Shown here: piece by piece, positions 11,695 through 23,099 of the stretch
How positions within the stretch are numbered: position 1 is the first letter of the stretch
How the letters are laid out: each line of letters starts with the position of its first letter
Assembly (NCBI GenBank): GCA_902806575.1
Contig: CADCXD010000011.1
Coordinates: forward strand, 806,001 to 870,000
Source: Jackrogersella multiformis
Lineage: Eukaryota > Ascomycota > Sordariomycetes > Xylariales > Hypoxylaceae
DNA length: 64,000 nucleotides
Reading direction: 5' to 3'
The notes under the pieces: model-generated
Database searches by the model: none
The model's input: only the letters and a program-made list of their open reading frames with translations
Told to the model about the DNA's origin: nothing
Program-made: the position numbers and the translations under genes

Positions 11695-14088
11695 GATGAC
11701 GAATTCTTGGGTACCTAGGTAGTAGTTAATCCAACAATCTAAGTGATATATTTAATACTTAGTAAATCAGTATTATGTTATCGTTTACTGGGGTGCTTCG
11801 AGGTTCTTCACCGATAGGGGGGAAGGGCAATTACACTTTGTACAAAAATGTATCTTATATACCTCCGTAAAGAGCTACATAAACACACAAGAACTATCAA
11901 AACAATGGTATATTTCTTGATACAAAGCCTTCTCGAGCTACTTCGTTAGCTGAACAAAGGCATAAGCCTCAATAGATTGTATCACGCTTTAACAATTTCC
12001 ATTGTCTTGACTCAGAGTTAGAAGTTGACGCTGTCGAAGGTGATCTATATGGCCATATTGTCATTAGAGGAGGCCAACTCATTGCGTACTTCATTTCAGC
12101 AATGGAGATATTCGAGGACGTCTCTAAAGTTATGGGCAAACCCGCGACGTTTTTGGGCAAAACGATACAAGACTAGTTACTCATAAGTCAACTATTCGGA
12201 ACCGAAGTGGGTATACAATGTAACTTGTCTCCCTTGTTATCATATACTAAGACTAGATTATCCATCAAACTGGCGACAAGAAGGCTATTCACGAGATAGT
12301 ATTACCTTCGTTAGGTAGCATTTAGTAGGAATTTATTGCAGAGTAGAGCATACTTTGAAGGATCTCTATTTTTATGAAAGTAGATAGGAAGATATGGATT
12401 TATCAGTGATCCGAATGGGTTTATAAATTTCAGGAGTAGCAGGCCAACTAGCATAGCTGTCTTTAAACATCTCGATCGCGTAGTAGTATAAATTTACCTT
12501 AAGGAGGATATACCAGAACAACCTGGCTGGCCCCAGGATTATGATATCTAAAACGAGAGGATATATCGTCTGAGACATGACAGACGGGACAAGTAGAAGA
12601 CATAGAATGCTGGAACTAACGAACAAGGGTTAACGAAGATTAATCTCCCACGGCACTTTGACGTCTCTAAGAAAAAGGGAAAACATGGTCGTGTATGATA
12701 GATCTATCTACTAATACGCGAGGAGCATTGATACACCTACAAGGACTCGCCAGGAAACGTTGCCCTGAGATAGGCATGTTCGAGCATGACAAATAGGTCA
12801 ATAAATACTGATATTGCAGTGCGAGTTGAGATCAAAAGGGGCAAGGAATAAAACAAGCCGTATCAAACCTCGACTCATGACATATTTCTTACTATACTAG
12901 CCGGCATATGCATTCGTTAACATCCCGAAACCTTACGGGCCCAATAAAGGAGACAACATATCCACAAGGGGGAGTTTTACCGATGGTAAGAAAGCGACCG
13001 CCTTATTTGCCATATAGTAAGATGAGCTAACTATTTGTCCTTGAAAAGTGACATCCAATAAGATCATAGGTACTTCACATACCGATTTCGCAATTCGCTG
13101 CTCGCCCATGACAGCTGAACCGCCTACCTAGCGTACCTAATGCAGGGTATCGCTCATCGAGCACGAAACCAGAGCTAGAGCAAGGGCGAGATCTACCAAA
13201 TCGGCTAAGCGGCATATCCAGCACTCGCTACCGCGAAACGCAAGTGCCGTGAGCGAGCCTTGTCCCAATCATACCAGAACTGATTGCGGCGGAATGCGCG
13301 TTGCGCCAAGTTTCGCCGTATTCGAATATCCCGAACCCTAGTCTTACCATGGTGGATAAATGTCAAACACAAAACGACCCGCCCCTTCGAGTGCCGTGTC
13401 GCTCCGGGCCGTCCGTATCCGCGTCTTGTCGTAACCTTTTGACGTTGTAATTTGGCGAGCGCCAGCTACGTTGGGTACCTCAGGTGAGTAATTAAATAGA
13501 GGCTCACTGGGCAGTACTTCGCGTGGCCTTGACAAGCAAGGGGGCATAGGCCGTCTATTTGGTATGATTATACTCACGTTGTTTCGTCTCGGGCGGCAGA
13601 AATCAAGTGACTGCTCAATCAAGCGGCTCGGCAAACGGGGCCTGCACCAATGGTTCCCACCGAGTTCTATTTAGCCCTGCCCCTTTTGGGAATCGCCTCG
13701 CTGTGCGTCCGGCACTTTGTCGACTACCCTTTCCCATCGCCTTAGCGATGATCGGCGGCCCGCGACCAATAGAAAGCGATCCAATTTAATATACGCACCG
13801 AGGAAGACTGAAAAAGATTGTCTCTGTATATTAGTTTCTTTATCAACTTTGTTAATCTTACTTTGCGATGTTCCCTTGACCTTTATATATCGCTTTCCCA
13901 TGCGGACATGGGTTCCCCACACTTTGCCATTCTGCCATACTCGCAGTCTGGTGAGTCTTGGCGTGTAGGGGAGCATAGTGTGTCGTGTTTCTCGGGTTGG
14001 CGAGGTTGGAAGAAGATATAGGCGGGCGAGTTTCTTGTCCTTCCCAGGACACAAGGAAACCTAGGAAGTAGTCGCCACAACTATCGCA
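11695..14088. other. Intergenic region, no supported gene
   Basis: About 2.4 kb. Short ORFs such as 12372-12626 and 13344-13634 lack supporting features. CCTAGG palindromes occur at 11714 and near 13125. The last 300 bp are the presumed promoter and leader of the tyrosinase gene. Confidence 0.5.
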
Positions 14089-15721
14089 ATGGGCTTCTTC
14101 AAGCAGTTATTGCCGTTCGCCCTATTAGGCGCGTCCCTTCAGGGGCTAGTTGTCGGCGTCGACTTCCCTCAGGCGGATATCGACTCGGGCAAAGCGTTGC
14201 AGGAGCTAAGCAAGCAGGCGTACAACACTGCCATGGCTCGTCTCGATGGCTCTTCGACGTGTACGAAGGAGAGCGTTAGAGTGCGCAAGGAATGGTAAGT
14301 CGAGAGGAGCACTCTCAACATTGATAAAAACGACTAACCGTCTGCTAAATAGGAGGACCATCCCCGGGGAGGAAAGAAAGGCCTACGTCAAGGCCGTCAG
14401 TTGTCTGATGGAGCTGCCCAATGTGTATGAGAATGTGACTGGCCCAAAGTAAGTCCCGACTTCAGGAAACCAGATCCTCGTGTCTATAATAGCGCCCCTC
14501 GGCTCGAACCTAACGAACGCACGCGTGTAGGTCAATGTTTGATAGCTTCGGCGTTTTGCATTACAAACTGACGCCATACGTCCATAACTCGGCAAGTCGA
14601 CCCCAAACAAGCACTTCCGCTCCTAGACGAGTTTCTAACGAAGCGAGTTAGGCATACTTCCTCCTCTTCCACAGACTCTATGTCTGGACCTTTGAAGAGA
14701 AGCTGCGGACCATGTGCGGGTATACCGGCGCACTCCCATACTGGGACGTAAGTAAAATTTAGTTACCTTACCCACCACAACATTTCCAAGAACAGCAAGA
14801 TCACAAACCCCAGGAGTCTATCCAATAATACTAACCACCACGACCGCCACCACAGTGGGGCCTAGACGCGGGCAGCGTAGAAACCTCGCCACTGTTCGAC
14901 GGGACGGAGACGTCGCTGGGGTCGAACGGGGCCAAGGTGAACTCGTCGAACGGGTTCATGCCGGTCGGGTCTGGCGGCGGGTGCGTGACCAAGGGGCCCT
15001 TCGTCAACTACACGGTCAACTTCGGGCCCAATACGGCCGGGGACCCGCTGGCCTACAACCCGCGCTGCCTCAAGCGCGACCTCAACACGCAGATCTGCGC
15101 CCAGTGGGCCTCCATCAAGAACACCACCGAGACCATCCTCCAGGCCCCCGACATCGCCCTCTTCCAGGCTAACCTCCAGGGCGACTACCGCTGGCCCGAA
15201 GCTCGAAAGTGGGGCTTCGCCGTGCACGGCGGCGGTCACTTCGCTATCGGTGAGTTCGGACCCCTATCTCATACGAGCCCCCCTCTGTCTATTATGGGAT
15301 AGCTTTCAGCGCGACTTGTCATGGAACCAGAATATTAACAAACCCGTCCTTCCAGCCGGCGACCCAGGTGGGGACTTCTACTTCTCGCCTCTGGAGCCGG
15401 CCTTCTACCAGCACCACGGACAGATCGACCGAATGTACTTCATCTGGCAGAACCTGGACTGGGCCCAGCGGCAGGTAAGTTCCGCATACACCCCAGCTCC
15501 AGCCCTAATCCAGCCCCCATCTCGCTTTTGACCCTAATCGCTGACGCGATCCGTGTACGGCGCAGACCATGGCCGGGACCATCACCATGATGAACATGCC
15601 GGCGAGCCGCAACGGGACGCTGGACGACGTCCTCGACATCCGGCCGGTGGGCGGCTCCTTCCAGTACCGCCAGTTGCTCGACACTGTGGGGGCGTCGCCC
15701 TTCTGCTTCGTGTACGAGTAA
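14089..15721 (+). CDS. Secreted tyrosinase (type-3 copper enzyme)
   Basis: Seven exons: 14089..14294, 14353..14448, 14531..14591, 14652..14747, 14856..15249, 15356..15474 and 15566..15721, giving 375 residues. A signal peptide is evident (about residues 1-22, FKQLLPFALLGASLQGLVVG). CuA ligands are H111, H119 and H128 (AYFLLFHR). CuB ligands are H277, H281 and H304 or H305 in FYQHH, after the family's GGDFYFSP segment. Tyrosinases oxidise monophenols or diphenols to quinones, in melanin or other phenolic chemistry. The usual PWHR of CuA is LFHR here. Intron 3 (14592-14651) appears to use a GC donor (GCAAGT). Several N-glycosylation sequons (NVT, NYT, NTT, NGT) fit secretion. The length matches short fungal secreted tyrosinases without the C-terminal cap domain. 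Confidence 0.88.
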
Positions 15722-16139
15722 TCTCGGCGCCTAGACGGCGAGAGCCTACGCCGAACTCGAGGGTTCGGGGGTTGGCTGGGTGGCACGACTGGCGTTGGGG
15801 GTTGGCGGCAGTCTGGAGCCGTTAGCGAGCTGTAGTGGTGTCACATAGAGTAGCAGTGTCTTCTCCAAGAGAATATCGATCTAGTAGAGTACGAGAAAAG
15901 CGGTGCTATTGAGGATCTAGGGACGGGATCTCATCCCCAGGTACACAATCGCACTTGCCAGGCAGTTGTCCGTGTGAGCAGTGAGGACGGTAGAGAAGAA
16001 TATACATTAAGTTGTAAATTTAACATTCTTCAGATGATTTGTCGTGAATATGGCTAGGAGGTATATATATACGGAGTAGTGGATCCATGATCCATCCCCA
16101 CGACGTCGCCTATGCACATACATATCATAAGGAGCAGCA
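15722..16139. other. Convergent 3' intergenic region
   Basis: 3' ends of the tyrosinase (+) and D-lactate dehydrogenase (-) genes face each other here. Nothing else is seen. Confidence 0.6.
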
Positions 16140-18110
16140 TCACCACTCGGCAACCTCACCAGGCTTCGGCCTTTGTACGCGGATAACTTTGTCCGCGTTC
16201 AGGAGGCATAGAGGGTCAAGCGCTAGCTTGATCTTTCTCATAGTATCGACTGTGCTCTCGCCGAGTTCATGTGGGAGATAATCCCTCTTGACTAGACCAA
16301 CTCCGTGTTCACCCTGTGTTTGTTAGCTCGATGTCCATAGAGGGCGTAGGCTGACCGCAATAACTCACCGTCACAGTTCCTTCTAACTCGACAGCCCTCT
16401 TCACCATTCGATGTACCAGCTCCTCGGCAGCGGGCCTCTGTTCGGCATTTGAAAGTAGAATGACTGCAACCCCGTTAGCATGTTCGACTTTCCGAAACCC
16501 CATAACTTTACTAATTCTCGACCTGTCACTTACTATGGAAATTTCCATCCCCAACATGCCCGACAATAGTGCCGTACATGCCGCTCTTTTTCATATCCTC
16601 TTTAGTCTCCTCGATGAGCAGCGGCAACTGGCTCATCGGCACGGCCACATCGCCGGTCCACACCTTCTCGCCGGGCTTGGCAACCGCCATTGTGCTCCAC
16701 AAGGCCTCTTTGCGCGCGCTCCAGAGCTCGGCTTTTTCCGCCTCGGACTTGGCGAACTCGAAGCTCTTGCTTCCGGTCTGCCTGGCCATCTCCTGGACGA
16801 TCTGTATCTGCTCCTTGACGCCCCGCTCGGTGCCGGAGAACTTGAAGAACAGCGTGGGAACCTCCTTCCACTGCTTCGACGTCATGCCCGCTTTGTTGAT
16901 GCACTTCATCTGCTCCTCGTCGAGGATCTCGACTGCTGCGACCGGGACGCCTTGGCCGACGACCTTGGCGACGCAGTCGGCAGCTTGTCGGATCGTGCCG
17001 AAACCGGAGACTGCTACGCTTGTGCTGGCGGGTTTAGTAGTGAGCTTCAAAGTTGCTTCGGTGACTAGACCGAGGGTGCCTTCGCTGCCGATGAAGAGCT
17101 TAGTCAGGTCGTAACCTGCAGAGCTCTTCCGCGGCCGCTGGCGGGTCTTGATCACAGTTCCGTCCGCAAGTACGACGGTAAGCGATAGAACCCATTCCCT
17201 CATGGTGCCGTAGCGGTACGAATTCGTGCCGCTGCATCCAGTGCCGATCATGCCTCCAATCTGAGCACCCGGGCCTGGGTCAGGCGGAAAGAATAAGTTT
17301 TCTTTGCTAATTTCCTCGTTAAGGGATTCCCAGCCGACGGCAGGCTGCACGACTACATCTAGATCATCCTTGTGAAGCGCGATGATCTTGTCCATTCTTC
17401 TGAAATCCACGCAAATCCCCCCCCTCGTCGGAGTGAAATGGCCTTCTAAGCTGGTGCCACCGCTGTAGCCAACCACTGGTATCAGTCGCGTATGGCAGAC
17501 CTTCATGATCGCACTGACTTCATCCGTTGTACTAGGATATACCACCATGAACGGCTTCTGCGAATCTTCGTTACGGTAGCTCGACCAGTCGGAGTTGGCG
17601 TGGGTATAAAGATCATCCTCTAAGGTGCTAACATTTTCCTTGCCAACGATAGCTGCAAAGTCAGCCCAGGCAGCCTCGAGGTTCGCCCTGTCGTTCTTAT
17701 ATTTCGGATCGCGAATTAAGGCAAGTGGTGAAGTCGAAGTAGTGTCGGGATCGCGGGGGGCTTTCGTGCCTAGGTAGTAGGAGCCAGCGGCCGCAGCGAG
17801 CACGACTAGAAATCGAAAATGTTAGATCTAGTCCTGAAATACGCTCCAGCTGGAAGATTCTCTTACAAAGCGTCGTAGCCCATCGCCTCGACCCGGCGGA
17901 CTCCTGTCGTTCCCTCGCAAACTTTTCGCGCTCTGCCTTCTCGCGCGCGATACGTGAGGATATGCTCTCGAGCATCTGGCCTTGGAAGTTTGACGACCGC
18001 ACGCTGCCGGAGTATGCGACACATGGCGAAGCCGTCCGCACCGGCCTAGGAAGGCCAATGCTCCGAAGCCCAGGGCCGGTCGATCGAGATGCGAGACGCG
18101 ACATGCTCAT
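16140..18110 (-). CDS. dld1: D-lactate dehydrogenase (cytochrome), mitochondrial
   Basis: Exons on the minus strand: 18110..17867, 17805..16534, 16463..16369 and 16313..16140, giving 594 residues. It is a flavoprotein that oxidises D-lactate to pyruvate and passes electrons to cytochrome c. The FAD-binding segment includes PFMVVYPSTTDEVSAI, GYSGGTSLEGH and GGMIGTGCSGTNSYRYG. The C-terminal FAD-oxidase half shows GHVGDGNFH (metal/substrate histidines) and GEHGVGLVKRDYL. The N-terminus is Arg/Ser-rich without acidic residues (MSMSRLASRSTGPGLRS), as in a mitochondrial presequence, with a short hydrophobic anchor (VLAAAAGSYYLG) around residue 85, as known for yeast Dld1. In-frame ATGs at 18110 and 18104 are equivalent candidates. 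Length and motif order are normal for the family. Confidence 0.92.
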
Positions 18111-18771
18111 GCTGAACCAAGCCTCAGTAGGTGTACTATAAACCTAGAAGAGCGACCATGTCGAGAGTCGAGACCGAATTGGAAGTTTTAATTCGTGACG
18201 ACGATGGTGTAATGATTGGCGGGGGAGTGTTGGCTATAACTGGACCTGGTAAATATTGAATTTTTTTGCGAATAACTTTGCCATCTGTACCTACCTACCT
18301 AAGGTAAGCTTCTAATTGATCCACTACCCACTGTAGATATACCTACCGGTAGGCACACCGGATTTGGACGGTGGCGCTCGGCATCGGAACGATGTCCCCG
18401 CTCTGCTATGCGCTTTCCGCCCTTTCTCCGACTCTCTACCTAGGCTGCTAGGCTCGCCATTTCCTACCCTATTGACGTGCTGTTATTTCGACCAATAGTT
18501 GATTGAACAGCTCTAAATACGTTGATTATAGTGTCTATACAGATCACAGGTATACCCGATGCTTTGTAAGCCCCTCCATAAAACTCCTCCGTAACCGCTG
18601 TGTTTCTTGGAATCGTCACGTTTATCATTGCTATTAGTTAGGTGTAGGATACTGTTGAAATACCCTTTTCGTGATTATATGTTAAGTAAAAATCATAGCA
18701 GTCAAGAGTGGTATTAATTAGTTGGTCAGACTTCTAAGCGCAAACCCGAAGCCTACAAGCTACCAACATGC
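18111..18771. other. Intergenic region upstream of dld1
   Basis: About 660 bp between two minus-strand genes, holding the dld1 promoter and the end of rok1. An ACCTACCTACCTAAGG palindromic motif lies near 18290. No coding signal. Confidence 0.5.
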
Positions 18772-20841
18772 TCAGCCGTCTATGCCATTCCATTCACTAT
18801 CATCTGCGCCCCGGGTATCACTAACACCTCCCTGGATCTTCCTCTTCTTGCTTCCAGCAATAGCACCGCGCTTATTGTTTTCTTTCCGCCTCTCCCAAGC
18901 GCTCTGGGTTGTAATCTTAGTCTTGCTCCCTCGTCGGGATTCCACGCCTCGTTGTTTCAACTTCTTCCTTTCTTCCTTGCCAACCTTCGGAAGTGAATCC
19001 ATCAACCACTTGGGAATGCCTTCTTCGCTAGTCTTCCCAGCTTGCTTCTCGCTCAAAGAAATGACATTAGCTATACTCTTCAGATAGGTGACGTCCTCGG
19101 TGGTGTAGAAGGTTACGGCTACGCCACCCTCGTGGCCAGCTCGCCCAGTTCTGCCTACGCGATGGACATAGGCCGCTGCGGACGTTGGAACGTCGTAGTT
19201 GATGACACCATTGACCCCGCGGAAGTCTATACCTCTCATCAGGAGGTCGGTTGTGATTAGGACCCAAATTTCACCCGCCCGGAAACGAGCAACGATTCCG
19301 GAACGTGCTGAGTCCGAGAGTGATGAGTGAAGAGCTGCTATGCGGGTTGAGCCCCCGGCCTCGACGGGTATGTCAAACTTCAATTCGTTATGAAGTGCCG
19401 TAGCGCGGTCGATGGTCTGTGTAAATACTAGGAAAGGAAGTCGCATCTCTGGCATCGAGTCATCCGCAGACTTAGGATGTAGGAGCTGGCGGAGCGCAAA
19501 TAATTTTCCCTGCTCGGTCGCTGTATAGATGAGCTTGTGATTAATGCTCGGAACTGCCGTATCTTTGAGTCCAACGACAAGGCGAATAAGAGGAATAGTC
19601 GCATGCGACGACCTTCGAGATTTCAGCTGTTCCAATAACAGGTCCTCAATATTGGACCCCATAGTTGCGGACCAACATGTTAGCCGAAGAGATTCGCTAG
19701 TGCAAGCGGACCAGATCCCAAGAGTCTGTTCGCGGAACAGAGGGTCAAGGAGAACATCTGCCTCGTCCAGAATCAAAGTCTTCACGGTCGGTAATGTCCT
19801 CGATTTTAAAAAGTGCCGTAGTAGTAGCGGTGTCGTGACTAAAATGTCCGTTTTGGTTGTTGTGGTCGCTTTCTGAGGCGCGCCGTCCTCCGCATCGTCG
19901 TCAGAACTGCCTCCCTCCTGATCGCTTCCAGAGGCCTCCTCTTCACCACTGGAATCGCTGTCAAATTGACCTTCCACGGGTATGTGCATGCCCTTCTTCA
20001 TCCCCACGATCTTAACCCCTGTGCCTTGCGCAAGTTTCCTGCCTTCGTTCATGATTTGGTGGGCGAGCTCTCGCGTAGGGGCAACTACCACTACTTCCAG
20101 AACATGGTCCTTCTGCGCTGGGTCACCGGCCCTCCTACGTAGGATGCTATTGATAGCTGGAATCAGGAAGGCCAGTGTTTTGCCGCTGCCAGTAGGAGCA
20201 ACGGCTAAGAAATCAATACCTTTTTTGGTCTTGAAATGTAGTTCCTCGGCAGTAGATGGTGGTATTGCCCTGTCTGGCTGCAGCAACAACGGCAAACTTC
20301 CTAGCTGCACTTCGGTAGGTATACGGTATCCTTGTCTTGCAAGATTATCCCCCAGCCTAGTCGAGATATTATGTGTAGACCGAAGCTCTGCGAATGAAGT
20401 CATCGGCTGCGGGAAAAGTTGCTTCTTGCCATCTTTCGACTTAGGTTGATCCGCCTTCTCCTTCTTTTTGGACTTCTTTACTTTTGTCCTCTTGCGCTCG
20501 TGAGAAGAGATTAGAGTGAATTTCAGACGATGAGATCGAAGGACTTGTCGAACACTCTCCTCGTCTAGCAATGGCTTCGACACATTCTCTATGACGGTTT
20601 CTTTAGTTTCAGGCTCAGGAATCGGCTTTTTTGTCGATCTTGGTGCGAAAAAGTTAATATCTTCAAGATCATCGTCGGCTTCTGGGTTTGTCTCGGACTG
20701 TTCTTCATTCCTTTTGCGCTTCACTCCCTTAGTGGGATCATTGTAGAGCTGAGGAGTCGAGGGCTTGATACTAGGTTTTGGGACTGTTGATTGAGCAGCA
20801 GACTTTTTCGTCCCTCGGAACAAAATCTTCAAGATATCCAT
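18772..20841 (-). CDS. rok1: ATP-dependent RNA helicase Rok1 (DEAD-box)
   Basis: Intronless, 689 residues from the ATG at 20841 (MDILKILFRGTKKS, the conserved Rok1/DDX52 start; the upstream in-frame extension has only a TTG). Conserved helicase motifs in order: Q motif (YRIPTEVQ), motif I APTGSGKT, Ia PTRELA, II DEAD, III SAT, IV VFTQT and VI HRVGRTGRAG. A lysine-rich N-terminal tail and an acidic insertion (DSDSSGEEEASGSDQEGG) lie between motifs Ia and II. Rok1 acts in the nucleolus in 18S rRNA maturation and release of snR30-type snoRNAs from pre-ribosomes. The basic C-terminal tail is typical. Its 5' end faces the divergent xylitol dehydrogenase gene. Confidence 0.93.
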   Translation of the reverse strand: MDILKILFRGTKKSAAQSTVPKPSIKPSTPQLYNDPTKGVKRKRNEEQSETNPEADDDLEDINFFAPRSTKKPIPEPETKETVIENVSKPLLDEESVRQVLRSHRLKFTLISSHERKRTKVKKSKKKEKADQPKSKDGKKQLFPQPMTSFAELRSTHNISTRLGDNLARQGYRIPTEVQLGSLPLLLQPDRAIPPSTAEELHFKTKKGIDFLAVAPTGSGKTLAFLIPAINSILRRRAGDPAQKDHVLEVVVVAPTRELAHQIMNEGRKLAQGTGVKIVGMKKGMHIPVEGQFDSDSSGEEEASGSDQEGGSSDDDAEDGAPQKATTTTKTDILVTTPLLLRHFLKSRTLPTVKTLILDEADVLLDPLFREQTLGIWSACTSESLRLTCWSATMGSNIEDLLLEQLKSRRSSHATIPLIRLVVGLKDTAVPSINHKLIYTATEQGKLFALRQLLHPKSADDSMPEMRLPFLVFTQTIDRATALHNELKFDIPVEAGGSTRIAALHSSLSDSARSGIVARFRAGEIWVLITTDLLMRGIDFRGVNGVINYDVPTSAAAYVHRVGRTGRAGHEGGVAVTFYTTEDVTYLKSIANVISLSEKQAGKTSEEGIPKWLMDSLPKVGKEERKKLKQRGVESRRGSKTKITTQSAWERRKENNKRGAIAGSKKRKIQGGVSDTRGADDSEWNGIDG

Positions 20842-21548
20842 TGCATGCGACAATAACTTGAAGTAACTTTGGGGGGAATTACGGAATAGAATTGTTTAAG
20901 TTAGTACAATTATCCCGATGGCTTTAGGCGGTGTAAAGAAAATTGTTGGCGGTAAGTTTTCTGCCGGATAAAAATCGGCCAGCTTTTTATTTAGCTATGT
21001 ACCTAGTTTTTTTTAAATAAATATCCCCACTCCATAAAGCCCCACAACCCCGCAACCATCCTGCCTTCCTATTCTCAATATTTTAGGTACCTAGATAGGT
21101 AGTAATAACAAAATTGATTCGGCTCAATGAAACTTCAACTCTCTTCGTCTCTTCATTAAGTCTAGTAGGGCGCACACAATAACAAATCCACCAACAATGG
21201 CCGCTCTAATCAGAACACTGACATCACAGCCGACGTCAACACTATATTTCAATCCAAAGGGAGAATTAATTTACATATATTTCCCTTAACGCGATCTATC
21301 GCTACCATACTTCAAAACATCAAGATCAGTTCGCTTCCCACATCACGGTACCCCCCGCCTAGCCTATAGTCGAATTGCAGCTCTAAGTCTATTTACTACA
21401 TTTAAGTCCCAAAAGTGGACAATACCGCCGAGTTGATTGGTGCGGGTAAATCATCTAGCCCGAGAAAAGAAGCCCAACCTGCAAGTGCTAGTAGAGCTGG
21501 CCACTTCAACCGTCAAAATTTCATCACGGATTTTCATTATAGACCGGG

Positions 21549-21554
21549 GGCTAA
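21549..21554 (+). promoter_or_regulatory. GGCTAA box, candidate XlnR/Xyr1 site
   Basis: Exact match to the GGCTAA core bound by XlnR-type xylan regulators in other fungi, 420 bp upstream of the xylitol dehydrogenase ATG. A six-base match is weak by itself; the matching position before the xylosidase gene adds some weight. Confidence 0.35.
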
Positions 21555-21814
21555 CCGGGGATGATCCCCCCACTACATACGCACTTCTAGACCTGGTGGA
21601 TGGCTTATAACTGACCATTACGACATTACATGTTCGAACAGATACCGACTTATGCGGGGGGTTGTTGGGTAAGCCGTTGTGTAAGCTGTAGCTCCAGCGC
21701 TTTCACGAGATTGTCATGCCTTAGCTATAGTTTAGCTCTCCGAGTACGGGGGTCGAGCTCAAGGAGAGTGATTTAGTTGGAGTGGTTTTTTACAGGTTTA
21801 CTTTGGATCTCATC

Positions 21815-21841
21815 TTTCTTGACTTTCTTGACTTTCTTGAC
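21815..21841 (+). repeat. Three perfect 9-bp tandem repeats (TTTCTTGAC)
   Basis: Three exact copies in the presumed 5' leader of the xylitol dehydrogenase gene, about 130 bp before its ATG. Confidence 0.8.
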
Positions 21842-21968
21842 TCGTGTCTTATTGTCAGACTCACGATATAATATCTCGCTCCTGTTGAAGCCAACCAACT
21901 TTGCATTTTACAAACTGATCCTCCACTTATCTTCTAAGTTATTTTCATATCTCTTGACTTAATAAGCC

Positions 21969-23099
21969 ATGGATCCTAAATCCGCGAGCGTGTGTGCCTC
22001 CTCAAACCCCGCCGGTGAACAGCTCTCTAATATCGTCCTTTAGAACCTCTCCTTCATCCTAAACAAGCCACATGATGTCCAGTTCTCGGACAGACCCGTC
22101 CCCTCCCTTCAAGATCCCCACAGTGTGCTCGTCGCCGTGAACTACACCGGAATCTGCGGCTCGGATGTCCACTACTGGGAGCATGGTGCGATCGGAACCT
22201 TCGTCGTCAAGGACCCCATGGTCCTAGGTCACGAGTCTTCTGCTACCGTAGTCGAAGTCGGCTCTGCGGTTACTACGTTGAAGAAGGGCGACCGTGTTGC
22301 TTTAGAACCTGGTTACCCATGCCGACGATGCGAACCTTGCCTCGGTGGCCACTATAACCTCTGCCCCGAGATGAGGTTTGCCGCGACACCGCCCTACGAC
22401 GGCACACTGACGGGCTTCTGGACCGCACCGGCTGACTTCTGTTACAAACTGTCCGACAATGTATCCCTACAAGAGGGCGCTCTGATCGAGCCTCTAGCCG
22501 TCGCCGTCCATATAGTCCGACAAGCGGTCGTGACTCCTGGGCAATCCGTCGTAGTAATGGGAGCAGGCCCCGTCGGTCTCCTCTGCGCAGCAGTAGCTCG
22601 GACGTTCGGGGCATCCAAGGTAGTATCGGTTGATATCGTCGAGTCCAAGCTCAACTTCGCCAAATCCTTCTGCTCCACGCATACGTATATAAGCCAAAGG
22701 ATCTCCCCCGAACAGAACGCAGCGAACATCAAGAAGGAGGCTGGCTTGGAGAACGGAGCAGACGTCGTGATAGACGCCAGCGGCGCCGAGCCCAGCATCC
22801 AGGCCAGCCTTCACGTCGTCCGCGTGGGCGGCACCTATGTCCAAGGCGGCATGGGCAAATCAGATATCACATTCCCCATCATGGCCCTATGTGGGAAAGA
22901 AGTCACGGCCAAGGGCAGCTTCCGGTATGGCAGCGGTGACTACAAACTCGCCCTGGAGTTCGTAACCTCCGGCAAGGTCGACGTCAAGAAGCTGATCAGC
23001 AGCACCGTCCCGTTCAAGGAGGCCGAGGAAGCATTCAAGAAGGTCAAGCAGGGCGAGGTCATTAAGATCCTGATCGCGGGGCCGAACGAGAAGATCTAG
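21969..23099 (+). CDS. xdh1: NAD-dependent xylitol dehydrogenase (MDR family)
   Basis: Exons 21969..21989 (only seven codons) and 22044..23099, giving 358 residues. It oxidises xylitol to D-xylulose in pentose catabolism. Visible: GICGSDVHYW with the catalytic-zinc Cys, GHES with the zinc His/Glu pair, the four-Cys structural zinc loop (CRRCEPCLGGHYNLC), and the Rossmann motif GAGPVGLL followed by SVDI, whose Asp selects NAD over NADP. The segment FAATPPYDGTLTGF resembles xylitol rather than L-arabinitol dehydrogenases. The start rests on a 54-bp intron (GTGTGT...TTTAG) that joins MDPKSAS to NLSFIL, as in homologues. Sorbitol is a probable second substrate. Confidence 0.87.

Larger units (their letters stand above)
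20842..21968. other. Divergent promoter region, rok1 / xylitol dehydrogenase
   Basis: About 1.1 kb between two divergent genes. It contains a GGCTAA box (21549) and nearby CreA-type SYGGRG matches (about 21545 and 21654). A perfect 3 x 9-bp repeat (21815-21841) lies just upstream of the xylitol dehydrogenase ATG. No coding relic. Confidence 0.55.

Noticed and set aside
12372..12626. 84-codon hydrophobic frame on the minus strand
   Set aside because: Starts at TTG rather than ATG and shows no continuation by splicing.
13344..13634. 96-codon frame on the minus strand
   Set aside because: No domain and overlaps the likely tyrosinase promoter.
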